A stretch of 60,180 bases of DNA, taken from assembly GCA_012511175.1 (NCBI GenBank), contig JAAZGO010000014.1:1-60180 (forward strand), in the 5' to 3' direction. The position numbers and the translations under genes are program-made. This DNA is from Fastidiosipila sp. GTDB lineage: Bacteria; Bacillota; Clostridia; Saccharofermentanales; DTU023. The notes beneath the pieces are model-generated. The model was given only the letters and a program-made list of their open reading frames with translations, was not told where the DNA came from and ran no database searches. Shown here piece after piece: positions 52,717 to 60,180 of this stretch; position 1 is the stretch's first letter; every line of letters starts with the position of its first letter.

Positions 52717-53924
52717 GCCGTCCCCTTCTTCTCCATGTGGGCAGCTCTGCAGGCGCTCCAGGCCGCAAGTATAACGACGGAAATAGTCAATCGAAGAAGT
52801 GACTCGGTATTCCCGCTGACACCATACAGGCCGCTCAGACAATCCCTCATCCAGGTGAAGGGCGAGAAGGGCAGAAGAGCTCTGACGGATCGGGGTAAAA
52901 GAAGGGGAGGAACAATACCGCCCGAAAAAATGAGAAAGAGGGACGCCACCGCTGTATTGATGGTGATTGCGGGTACAATGCCTCCGGCATTGCAGCAAAG
53001 GAAAGCAACCAGAACCGTTAGCAACATTGAGAGGATCAGGCCCGCCATGGACTGAAAGAAAAGAGGAGGTGCTTTGCTTCCGTCCAGCAAACGAAGTCCG
53101 AGCAGGGTCGCAATCAAGGGCCCGGCCAGGACGGCAGAGATGCCCAGCAACCTCACCGCTGCATAGGAAAGAAGCCTGACGCCGGCACTTCGGAGCCTGG
53201 CTGCCCATCCCTGATCATTACGAATGGATAAGTCGCGGTAATAAAGCGGCATGGTCAGAAAGAAGAAGAATAGAAGCGCGCTCAGCATGTAATGCTGTGA
53301 GATGGAAAGGAAGCCCGTACTGTTGACCGTGACCCGGTGAAGCATCTGCTTATAGCCCATCAGCCATCGGACATAGTGTTCTGTAATGCCCCTCGCCAGC
53401 TCTTTTGCCCTGGTCGGATCTTCAACTTTTTCCCTGATGACATCTTCCGAGCGGCCGACGCCCTGACGGAATGCTGCGAACATCCGGATGCTGCTGTCGG
53501 CCATCTTGTCAAGAATGACTGTCTCCAGTTGCTGGGAGGTGCGAATAATAAGCCGGGGCGGAACACTTCGGGCCGGCTTGTCAAAAAAACCGGCAGAAAG
53601 GACAAGCGCTCCCTCAGCGGATCCACTTTCGACCAGCCCCTCCATTTGGCCGGGCTGTCCCTCATGGATAACCAGGAATTCATTCACTTCGGGGTTCCCG
53701 TTAAGTGATCGGACGAGATCTGTCAGCCTTGGATCAGCATCTTCCGAGGCGACCGCCAGTGTGACTTTCGAATAACGCCGGTTTGACAGAAGCATGACGG
53801 CGACCGACCCGGCGATCAAACTTAGCGTAAGCAATACAGCCGTCATGCCTAGCAAAAAAGGCAGCTTTTTCAGTGATTGCCTGATCTGAAAGCGCAGACC
53901 GGAGACAAAGAGATTCCTATCCAT
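52713..53924 (-). CDS. ABC-2 type transporter permease
   Basis: A 403-residue permease with the same layout as its neighbour: an N-terminal helix (LPFLLGMTAVLLTLSLIAGS), a large outside domain (about 45-210) and five helices in the last 200 residues, including LFLIFSGGIVPPLLLP. The two form a heterodimer in a typical bacterial export cassette. It overlaps the ATPase gene by eight bases. Confidence 0.85.
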   Translation of the reverse strand: MDRNLFVSGLRFQIRQSLKKLPFLLGMTAVLLTLSLIAGSVAVMLLSNRRYSKVTLAVASEDADPRLTDLVRSLNGNPEVNEFLVIHEGQPGQMEGLVESGSAEGALVLSAGFFDKPARSVPPRLIIRTSQQLETVILDKMADSSIRMFAAFRQGVGRSEDVIREKVEDPTRAKELARGITEHYVRWLMGYKQMLHRVTVNSTGFLSISQHYMLSALLFFFFLTMPLYYRDLSIRNDQGWAARLRSAGVRLLSYAAVRLLGISAVLAGPLIATLLGLRLLDGSKAPPLFFQSMAGLILSMLLTVLVAFLCCNAGGIVPAITINTAVASLFLIFSGGIVPPLLLPRSVRALLPFSPFTWMRDCLSGLYGVSGNTESLLRLTISVVILAAWSACRAAHMEKKGTA

Positions 53925-54630
53925 CCGTCATGCTTTCCTGCGGGTTAAGCAAGGCATCCAGCGTTTCGCCGTCTGTTGGGAAATCCCCTGTGCTCACGCA
54001 TAAAACTACTTTCCCTCCACGCAGAACAAGAATCCGGTCACAGAAAGCACGTACATCATCAAGCCTGTGGCTGCTGTACAGAACCGCGCCGCCCTGGTCA
54101 CGAAAATCGGCTAATCTTTCAAGCACGGCAAACCGGTAACCCCGGTCAAGAGCGGGCAAAGCTTCATCAATGAGCAAATAGCGGGGGCGATGAAGAAAGG
54201 CCAGGGCAATGCTGAGCCGCTTTTGCATTCCGCCCGACAGCGTGCCAACTTTTTTCCCGGCCAGCAAATCCAACCCCAGCCGGCTGGCGATCGAATCTGC
54301 CGCGAAGACGGGACCTTTCATCCTGTGGATGCTCTGCCAAAAATCCAAAGTTTCCTTTACAGTCAGATCTGACAGGAGCCAGTCGTTTTGAGGGATGTAA
54401 CCGATATGTTCCCGGACATAGGACCGGTCACCCAAAACGGAACGGTCATCATCATGGATCTCACCGGCATCAGGGCGGACAACCTGGGCGATGATTGAAA
54501 GAAATGTTGATTTGCCGGATCCGTTATGCCCAACAAGACCCACCACCTCGCCTGCCTGAAGTGACAGTGAGATGTCTTCCAGGACGGCCTTCTTGCCATA
54601 ACACTTCTTGATCCCACTTACGGTCAGCAT
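53917..54630 (-). CDS. ABC transporter ATP-binding protein
   Basis: A 237-residue ATPase. Walker A VGHNGSGKSTFLSII is near residue 40, the Q-loop is GYIPQNDWLLSDLTV, the signature is TLSGGMQKRLSIALAFL, Walker B is YLLIDEALPALD, and the switch His is YSSHRLDDV. The D-loop Glu after Walker B is in the EALPALD stretch. ATG 54630 follows GAAAGG by seven bases, with one base separating it from the YwaF-like stop. Confidence 0.9.
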   Translation of the reverse strand: MLTVSGIKKCYGKKAVLEDISLSLQAGEVVGLVGHNGSGKSTFLSIIAQVVRPDAGEIHDDDRSVLGDRSYVREHIGYIPQNDWLLSDLTVKETLDFWQSIHRMKGPVFAADSIASRLGLDLLAGKKVGTLSGGMQKRLSIALAFLHRPRYLLIDEALPALDRGYRFAVLERLADFRDQGGAVLYSSHRLDDVRAFCDRILVLRGGKVVLCVSTGDFPTDGETLDALLNPQESMTDG

Positions 54631-54631
54631 C

Positions 54632-55366
54632 TCACGCCCTTTCACAGGCCTCGCCGCCGGTTTTTGTCCTTCGTTCTGCGACTCTGAGAAAGAGGCGGTG
54701 GACAAGATACATCAGATCCAGGCAAAGCCAGTAGAGGACAATGATTACAGCCAGATACCAGATGGGCCCCAGGGCATCGTACATGGTTTCCAGAACCGTG
54801 CCGGGGTTGCCCCCCATCAGGTAGAGCGCATTGGCTCCAAAAACTGAATTGATAAAATACAGGGGCGGGAAAACGACGAGGGGGAGCGCGTGAAGATACA
54901 GGACCGTTCTCCATGGAATGCGGAACCGGTGGACCAGCTGCAGGTGAAGGGCTCCCATCACCAGCAGAACGTGACTGGCGATAAAAAAGGCAGCCCGGGC
55001 AGTCGCGGGAGGCCGGTGCACAGTCCCGGGGAAGAGGACAACAGCCAGGGCAGTTGGGATACCGGCAATAAAATTGAAAGCGAACAGCCCCCGGTTTGGC
55101 CTGACCAGGCAAAAAGCCAGCAAAAACATATTGACGTGGCAGATCTGCACCGAAAGCAACTGGGCGATGTGAAAGGTTCCGAGCGCCATATCCATGCCAT
55201 AGCGCGCGAAACGGACGGTGAGAATGAGGACAGCATAGCTAATGCCGATTGCCTTTTGAAAATCAGGTTTCTTAAGCGCGAAAAAGGTGAAAAGAAGCCC
55301 GGAAAAAACCGGGACAAGCAAAGCTGCCGCGTGAACAGTGCCGTATGGCGTAAATTCCTGGAACAT
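54632..55366 (-). CDS. YwaF-family integral membrane protein
   Basis: A 244-residue membrane protein with six or seven helices, of the YwaF/TIGR02206 family. It has HAAALLVPVFSGLLFTFFAL, ILTVRFARYGMDMALG, QLLSVQICHVNMFLLAF, the family PLYFINSVFGANALYLMGG and a C-terminal helix. Role unknown. GGGAG lies eight bases before the ATG. It heads a probable transcript with the ABC-2 cassette and may work with it. Confidence 0.82.
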   Translation of the reverse strand: MFQEFTPYGTVHAAALLVPVFSGLLFTFFALKKPDFQKAIGISYAVLILTVRFARYGMDMALGTFHIAQLLSVQICHVNMFLLAFCLVRPNRGLFAFNFIAGIPTALAVVLFPGTVHRPPATARAAFFIASHVLLVMGALHLQLVHRFRIPWRTVLYLHALPLVVFPPLYFINSVFGANALYLMGGNPGTVLETMYDALGPIWYLAVIIVLYWLCLDLMYLVHRLFLRVAERRTKTGGEACERA

Positions 55367-56008
55367 AGCTGGGTCTCCCGTTCATCTCCCCGAGCGTACT
55401 TGGCTGGTCGGATTGCCGGCGGGGATGATTTGGATATTTGGAAAGCAACACTGTCCGCCCCGATTATGAAACAGTTTTATGAAGGAAGCAACAGGAAAAA
55501 GGCAATATTTTCAGACATAAGATTCGGGGATTGCCTCCCTTTCCGGAGCATCTCCCGCTGTCTTCGCACTCTTAAAGACACAAAGCACCTTGTCGTGGTA
55601 GTCATGAAACAAAAGGTCATGTTTTGCAGAAAGAAAAGAAGAAGTACCCAAGATTATCGGAACATTATCCTGGCGGTCGGAAACGGGCGGAAAACTCGAC
55701 CGTCAAACCATGTGACTTTGCAATATCTGCCAAGAGCAGACCACATCCCGCCTTATTTCCAACAACACTCGCACATGACACGGGACGATCAAGAACATTA
55801 TGGATTTCGCGGCATGTGATTAAGCTTTAACGCTAACCTATTTCCCTTGAAGGCTGGTATGTACAATCCCATTTCAACCCTCCAACGTCCCGGCCGGTTG
55901 CAGAGCGCAATGCCCTGCAATCCACCCGTTTGTTTAAGATCCATCCGGTCAGTATGCTATGATCTACGAGGTGAACAGGAAGCATTTATTTTTCGGAGGA
56001 TCCCCGTC
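55367..56008. other. 642-base intergenic stretch
   Basis: Divergent region between the YwaF-like and YgeY-like genes. A 309-codon plus-strand frame runs into it from the antisense of the YwaF gene but lacks a ribosome site and looks like chance. The only signals seen are the -10 of the YgeY gene and its GGAGG site. The rest carries nothing I recognise. Confidence 0.45.
55955..55963 (+). promoter_or_regulatory. extended -10 promoter for the YgeY-like gene
   Basis: TGCTATGAT, an extended -10 (TGn plus TATGAT), lies 46 bases before the start ATG, giving a leader of about 39 bases. The -35 region is weak (TTTAAG-like), which an extended -10 can compensate. Confidence 0.5.
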
Positions 56009-57181
56009 ATGCCGCATGGTCAACAGGATGAAACCGTCATCGATCTCTGCCGTCGCCTAATCGAGACACCCAGTGAATCGGGAAAGGAAGAGGCTGCCAT
56101 TGGTCTCCTGTACGATTATTTGGGCCAAAACGGCGTTCAGGACCTTTACATCGACCCTTTTGGCAGCCTGATCGCGTCAGCCGGGGGCGGCCGGCCGGGA
56201 CCGGTTCTCCTGTTCGATGGCCACATCGACACAGTCCCCGTCCCCGACCCCGGCGCCTGGACCCGGCCGCCCTATGGCGGACTGGTTGACGGGAACCGGA
56301 TCTTTGGCCGGGGCAGCTCAGATATGAAAGGCGCCCTGGCCGCCATGGCAGCGGCCGCCACCCAGTTCATCAAAGCCAACGGAGGTGATTTTAAAGGTAC
56401 CCTGGTTTTAGCCGCGACCGTTCAGGAGGAGATTTTCGAGGGGGTAGCCGCCCGCGCTGTCTCCGAATACTGCAAACCGGACGTGGTCGTGATTGGCGAA
56501 GCAACCGCCCTCAATCTGAACATTGGCCAGCGGGGCAGGGCGGAAATCAAAATTGAGACCTTCGGTATTCCCGCCCACTCCTCCAACCCTGAAAAAGGGC
56601 GGAATGCTGTCTACCTGATGGCCGATGCCATCGGCAGGCTGAGGAATCTTCCGCCTCCCCGGCACCCGCTCCTCGGGGCAGGCATTATGGAGCTGACCGA
56701 CATCAAGTCGGAACCTTACCCGGGCGCCTCGGTCGTCCCCTCCTACTGTGCCGCCACCTATGACCGCCGCCTGCTTCCCGGTGAACAGCCTGACCAGGTG
56801 CTGGCGCCGGTCCAAGCCCTTCTCGCTGAATTGGGGGAGGCAGTTCAAGCTTCTTACGCATCCGGGAGGCAAGTCTGCTATACGGGGAAGATCATGGAAG
56901 CCGAGCGGTTTTTCCCCGGCTGGCTTTTTGATGAGCAAGAATGGTTCGTCCAAAAAGCCTTTCATGACCTGAAAAGGACCGGGCTTGACATCCATTTGTC
57001 TCATTACAGCTTTTGCACCAACGGCAGTCATTACGCCGGCGAAAAGAAGATCCCCACCCTGGGTTTCGGACCATCATATGAAGAACTGGCCCACACCGTT
57101 GATGAGTACATCGAGCTGGACCAACTCGTTGGGGCTGTTCGGGGCTACCGGGCTCTCATGGAGGCTTTTCTGACAGATTAA
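56009..57181 (+). CDS. ygeY: YgeY-type M20-family metallohydrolase
   Basis: A 390-residue zinc hydrolase of the M20 peptidase/deacylase family, of the kind named YgeY (linked to selenium-dependent purine metabolism in some gut anaerobes). Metal motifs: LLFDGHIDTVPVPDPG, GRGSSDMKGALAAMAAA, AATVQEEIFEGVAAR (catalytic Glu) and PTLGFGPSYEELAHTVDEYI with the last His. ATG 56009 with GGAGG eight bases upstream is used; the open frame to 55847 lacks a ribosome site. Substrate unknown; guanine deaminase nearby fits a purine theme loosely. Confidence 0.82.
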   Translation: MPHGQQDETVIDLCRRLIETPSESGKEEAAIGLLYDYLGQNGVQDLYIDPFGSLIASAGGGRPGPVLLFDGHIDTVPVPDPGAWTRPPYGGLVDGNRIFGRGSSDMKGALAAMAAAATQFIKANGGDFKGTLVLAATVQEEIFEGVAARAVSEYCKPDVVVIGEATALNLNIGQRGRAEIKIETFGIPAHSSNPEKGRNAVYLMADAIGRLRNLPPPRHPLLGAGIMELTDIKSEPYPGASVVPSYCAATYDRRLLPGEQPDQVLAPVQALLAELGEAVQASYASGRQVCYTGKIMEAERFFPGWLFDEQEWFVQKAFHDLKRTGLDIHLSHYSFCTNGSHYAGEKKIPTLGFGPSYEELAHTVDEYIELDQLVGAVRGYRALMEAFLTD

Positions 57182-57186
57182 ACGCT

Positions 57187-57246
57187 GCCTGCCCCTAGCT
57201 GATAAACAAGATGAACTGCGACTTATCGGCATCATTCAGCATGGCC
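57187..57246 (-). pseudogene. duplicated 3' tail of the persulfide oxidoreductase gene
   Basis: The minus strand reads MLNDADKSQFILFIS and a stop, nearly identical (one residue changed) to the last residues MLNDADKSQFTLFIS of the gene that ends at 57453. Only about 60 bases are kept, with five or so base changes. It appears to be the end of a second copy whose body was deleted. Confidence 0.75.
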
Positions 57247-57293
57247 CTTGCTCATTCCATCGTTCTTCACTTAACGGAAAAATTCAGGTAAAT

Positions 57294-57365
57294 CCGAAGT
57301 TTTTACGATGAACCCGAAAAACTTTGGAATTTCTGAAGTTTTTACGATGGATCGGAAAAACTTCC
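57294..57365. repeat. two tandem 39-base hairpin repeats
   Basis: Each unit has GAAGTTTTTACGATG then a partner AAAAACTT. Stem 1 is AAGTTTTT/AAAAACTT (57297-57304 / 57317-57324). Stem 2 is GAAGTTTTT/AAAAACTTC (57335-57343 / 57356-57364). Both have 12-base loops starting ACGATG. A weaker third unit may lie at 57265-57290. Confidence 0.7.
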
Positions 57366-57402
57366 AAAAACATCTGCACGGCCAAATCCGTCAGAGAAGG
57401 AT

Positions 57403-57428
57403 GAAAAAGAGCCGGCTGAACCGGCTCC
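57403..57428 (-). terminator. rho-independent terminator after the persulfide oxidoreductase gene
   Basis: GAGCCGG and CCGGCTC (57409-57415 / 57421-57427) form a 7-bp stem with a five-base loop on the minus strand, followed by five T residues (57404-57408). It is 25 bases past the stop codon. Confidence 0.88.
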
Positions 57429-57452
57429 CTTCAAATCTGCTTCTCTCTGCCC

Positions 57453-59924
57453 CTAGCTTATAAACAAGGTGAACTGCGACTTGTCGGCATCGTTCAGCAT
57501 GGAAGCAACCCCGCCGATCTTGACGCCTTCAATCAATTCTTCCTCTTTCAGACCCATGACGTCCATGGTCATCTGGCAGGCCGTCATCTCGATGGCGGGG
57601 TTGGAGGCCGCCTCGCGGACCAGATCCTCCAGAGAGGTGATGCCCTTGTCCTTCATGACTTTTCTCATCATTTTCGGCGCCACACCCAGCATATTCATCT
57701 GGGAGAGTCCCATGCCCCGGGTGCCGCGCGGAATCATGCCGGTAAACATCTTGTCCATGAAGGCCTTCTTAATGGGGACACGCAGGTCTTTTCGCAGGGT
57801 GCTTAGCCCCCAGAAGGTGAAGAACATGTGGACCTTGTCGCCCATGGCTACGGCGCCGAGTGCGATGATAAAGGCAGCCATTACTTTATCGAAACTGCCC
57901 GAAAAGACAATGATGGTCTTGTCCTGGCTTTTGGGGTCGCCGCTTGTGACCAAAGCCGCGGACTGTTTTTTTCCGGTGCCCTTGCGGATGGATGCAGAGT
58001 AATAACCGCCGCCTGATGAAATTTCAAGGAGAGTATTGCCCGTGTTCTCACACCAGCTGGCGACATCCCGGGAAAAACCCGGGTCAGTGGCGCGGACATT
58101 GACAACCTCGCCTTCTTCCAGGTCCTTGATGTATTTGCCGACTTCAACAATGGGTCCGGGGCAGCTCAGCCCGCAGACATCAAGGTCATGAATGATTTCC
58201 GGTTCAGCCGTCAGTTCCTCGTGAGCTGTATCCATGACTCTTGTCCTCTCTTCTTTATCATTTTCTTCCTGTTCCGGCCCGGACAAGATCTCCAGGGTAC
58301 GAAGGCCGCCGAGCAGATTGTATGCCGAATAGCCGCGTTGCTTCAGAATCCTTTCGGCAACATAGCCGCGAAGGCCGACCGCGCAAAAGACCAGATACCT
58401 TTTATCCCGGTCCAGTTCGTCCAGCCGCTGCCGAAGCTGACTGAGCGGGATGGCGGCAGCCCCTTTGACCGGACTTGCCATGGTTTCCGCTTCCTCCCGG
58501 ATGTCAAGAAGAACGTAATTGTGGGGATTCTCAAGGTACTGGGCTGCGGTGACGGGGTCGGTCAGGCCTTCCAGGATATTTTCAGCAACAAAGCCCGCGA
58601 AGTTGACCGGGTCCTTGGCTGCGCCATAAGGCGGGGCATAGGCAAGTTCCAGTTCAGCCAAATCCCTGACCGTTCCCCTGAAGTGGATGGCGGTCGCGAT
58701 GACATCGATCCGTTTGTCCACCCCCTCATAGCCGACGATCTGGGCCCCCAGCACGCGACCGTCTTTGGCGAAAAGGAGTTTGAGTGTCATGGGCAGGGCC
58801 CCTGGATAATAACTGACATGGTGCATGGGATGGATCAAAGAGTAAAAATAATCCTGGCCATAGACCAGGCCTGCCCGCTTCAGCTGTTTTTCATTCATTC
58901 CTGTCGAAGCGGCAGTCAGATCAAAGACTTTGGCCACACTGGTTCCGATGGACCCCCGGTAGACTTCGACCGTCTCATCGGAGAGGATGTTGGCGCAGAC
59001 AAAACGGCCCTGGCGGTTGGCGGGACCCGCCAGCGGAATGGCCGTGCGGCCACCCAGGAGCGGCTCATCCACCTCGATTACATCGCCTACGGCATAGATA
59101 TCAGGGTCGGAAGTCCGAAGCCCCCGGTCGACCGTAACGTGACCGCGCGGTCCCAACTCCAAGCCCGCCTCCCCGGCCAGTTCACTGTTGGGCCGTACGC
59201 CCATGCAAAGAAGATTCATATCCGAGAAGATGACCGTCCCGTCGCTTAAACGGACCTCTTTGCCATCTTTGGCGAGAGACTCCAGTCCCCTGCCCAGCAT
59301 CAGCCTGACCCCCTTCTCCCGCATATGATCTTCGAGAATGATGCTCATATCCGGGTCAAAGGGAGGCATAATCTGGTCGGTCAGCTCGACCAGGGTGCAG
59401 TCGATGCCCCGTTCGACCAGGTTTTCAGCCAGCTCCACCCCGATAAATCCCGCCCCGATTACCACCGCTTTTGGGGGCCGTTCTTTTTCGATGAAAGACC
59501 AGATTCGGTCAGTGTCAGCCAGAGTCCATAAAGTGAAGGTATTGGACGCGTCGACGCCTCGGACAGGCGGTACAAAGGGTGAGGACCCGGTTGACAAAAT
59601 CAGCTTGTCATAGGACTCTTCATAAACCTTCCCCGTCTCCAGGTCTTTGACCTGGACCTTCTTCTTCTCCCGGTCAATTTTTGTCACTTCCGACCGGGTC
59701 CGGATATCGAGGCCGTACTTGGCCTTGATGGTCTCCAGGGTTGATACGAAGAGCGCTTCCCTGCGGGCGATGACACCCCCGATGTAATAGGGAAGGCCAC
59801 AGTTGGCAAAAGAAACGTGCCGGCCCCGCTCCAGGACCAGAATCTCCGCCTCTTCCGAAAGACGCCTCATCCGGGCCGCGGCCGTTGCGCCGCCGGCAAC
59901 ACCGCCGACAATAATGATTTTCAT
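57453..59924 (-). CDS. CoA-disulfide reductase/NADH oxidase fused to rhodanese, TusA and DsrE-like domains
   Basis: An 823-residue flavoprotein of four parts. Residues 1-450: pyridine nucleotide-disulfide oxidoreductase, FAD loop IIIVGGVAGGATAAARMRR, redox Cys42 in FANCGLPYYIGG, NAD loop VIGAGFIGVELAENL. About 465-555: rhodanese with VFCAVGLRGYVAE (active Cys). About 590-660: TusA/SirA with DVCGLSCPGPIVEVGKYI. About 675-823: DsrE-like, ending NDADKSQFTLFIS, with VHMFFTFWGLSTL and MTACQMTMDVMGL. Such fusions reduce persulfides or CoA disulfides and pass sulfane sulfur between domains. ATG 59924 follows GGAG by eight bases. It is a lone gene beside an rRNA operon. Confidence 0.92.
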   Translation of the reverse strand: MKIIIVGGVAGGATAAARMRRLSEEAEILVLERGRHVSFANCGLPYYIGGVIARREALFVSTLETIKAKYGLDIRTRSEVTKIDREKKKVQVKDLETGKVYEESYDKLILSTGSSPFVPPVRGVDASNTFTLWTLADTDRIWSFIEKERPPKAVVIGAGFIGVELAENLVERGIDCTLVELTDQIMPPFDPDMSIILEDHMREKGVRLMLGRGLESLAKDGKEVRLSDGTVIFSDMNLLCMGVRPNSELAGEAGLELGPRGHVTVDRGLRTSDPDIYAVGDVIEVDEPLLGGRTAIPLAGPANRQGRFVCANILSDETVEVYRGSIGTSVAKVFDLTAASTGMNEKQLKRAGLVYGQDYFYSLIHPMHHVSYYPGALPMTLKLLFAKDGRVLGAQIVGYEGVDKRIDVIATAIHFRGTVRDLAELELAYAPPYGAAKDPVNFAGFVAENILEGLTDPVTAAQYLENPHNYVLLDIREEAETMASPVKGAAAIPLSQLRQRLDELDRDKRYLVFCAVGLRGYVAERILKQRGYSAYNLLGGLRTLEILSGPEQEENDKEERTRVMDTAHEELTAEPEIIHDLDVCGLSCPGPIVEVGKYIKDLEEGEVVNVRATDPGFSRDVASWCENTGNTLLEISSGGGYYSASIRKGTGKKQSAALVTSGDPKSQDKTIIVFSGSFDKVMAAFIIALGAVAMGDKVHMFFTFWGLSTLRKDLRVPIKKAFMDKMFTGMIPRGTRGMGLSQMNMLGVAPKMMRKVMKDKGITSLEDLVREAASNPAIEMTACQMTMDVMGLKEEELIEGVKIGGVASMLNDADKSQFTLFIS

Positions 59925-60055
59925 GGGCCTGACTCCATTCTTCGAACTCATGGCTTGATTACGGGAAAAATCATAGCACAGGATGTTGGCAAAAGAGGGC
60001 TCAGCTGTACCCTGTGAACTCTTCCTGCCGGGAAGCTAAAAAAGGACAAAAAAAT

Positions 60056-60169
60056 CCGGCGAGGACCTACCTTTCCGGGCCGTCTCCAGCCAGGTATTCT
60101 CGGCACGGGAGAGCTTAACTTCTGTGTTCGGGATGGGAACAGGTGTGGCCTCTCCGTTAAACTCACCGG
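60056..60169 (-). rRNA. rrf: 5S ribosomal RNA
   Basis: On the minus strand the sequence GGCCACACCTGTTCCCATCC then GAACACAGAAGTTAAGCTC and TGCCGAGAATACC is classical 5S rRNA. Terminal helix CCGGTG/CGCCGG closes at 60164-60169 and 60056-60061. Two T runs just after the 3' end (60038-60054) probably end the rRNA operon. 23S and 16S would lie beyond the right edge. Confidence 0.95.
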
Positions 60170-60180
60170 AATGGTTGAAA

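Noticed and set aside
54890-55819. 309-codon plus-strand open frame antisense to the YwaF-like gene
   Set aside because: No ribosome site, no recognisable family, and its first half is the exact antisense of a clear membrane protein. Treated as a shadow.
57265-57365. Tandem repeats considered as a CRISPR array
   Set aside because: Only two to three units, spacing without distinct spacers, and no cas genes in the window.

Overview
The window looks like a chromosomal segment of a low-to-mid-GC Gram-positive anaerobe, most likely a Clostridia-class Firmicute. Support for this: a WalR/WalK-MurA-WalJ cluster, an ECF-type riboflavin transporter under an FMN riboswitch, a ThiXYZ transporter under a TPP riboswitch, a 267-residue SpeD, a YgeY-type hydrolase, strong AGGAGG ribosome sites, and TTG/GTG starts. 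The species cannot be named from sequence alone.

Layout. (1) Bases 1-7400 are an accessory zone. The 3' part of an IS21-family element (istA end, istB) is inserted in a frameshifted IS256-family transposase remnant. An IS3-family orfB remnant and several short repeats follow. Between these lie a DsrE-like gene, an SGNH-hydrolase lipoprotein, an AAA/DUF4143 ATPase and an amidohydrolase. The zone stops at a tRNA-Leu gene. (2) Bases 7500-32300 are mainly housekeeping and mostly on the minus strand: lepA, two tandem signal peptidase I genes, aspS, hisS, ribU with its FMN riboswitch, the NAD(P)HX repair enzyme, trxA, a nucleoside kinase, a TPM protein, a LemA protein, thiXYZ with promoter and TPP riboswitch, a Pit phosphate transporter with its PhoU-like partner, rho, mreB, tRNA-Ser, tadA, plsC and hflX. 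(3) Bases 32400-39700 hold a small HTH gene convergently overlapping an unknown gene, a MATE exporter, a tightly overlapping polyamine operon speD-speA-speE-speB, a flavin reductase and tRNA-Arg. (4) Bases 39750-48120 are one minus-strand block walR-walK-murA-walJ-pth-mfd linking wall synthesis, translation and DNA repair. (5) Bases 48160-60180 carry nagB, guanine deaminase, a split chromate transporter, a three-gene ABC-2 export system with a YwaF-like membrane protein, a YgeY-type hydrolase, a four-domain persulfide/CoA-disulfide oxidoreductase, and a 5S rRNA that marks the end of an rRNA operon continuing past the right edge.

Working together: SpeA makes agmatine from arginine, SpeB makes putrescine from agmatine, SpeD makes decarboxylated AdoMet, and SpeE joins the last two into spermidine. 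The two riboswitches control vitamin uptake (riboflavin, thiamine pyrimidine precursor). WalRK probably governs wall homeostasis, with murA in the same transcript. No CRISPR array, prophage or obviously new multi-gene system was seen. The oddest signals are the layered IS debris, the duplicated 3' tail plus tandem hairpins beside the persulfide enzyme, and the convergent gene overlap near 32.8 kb.
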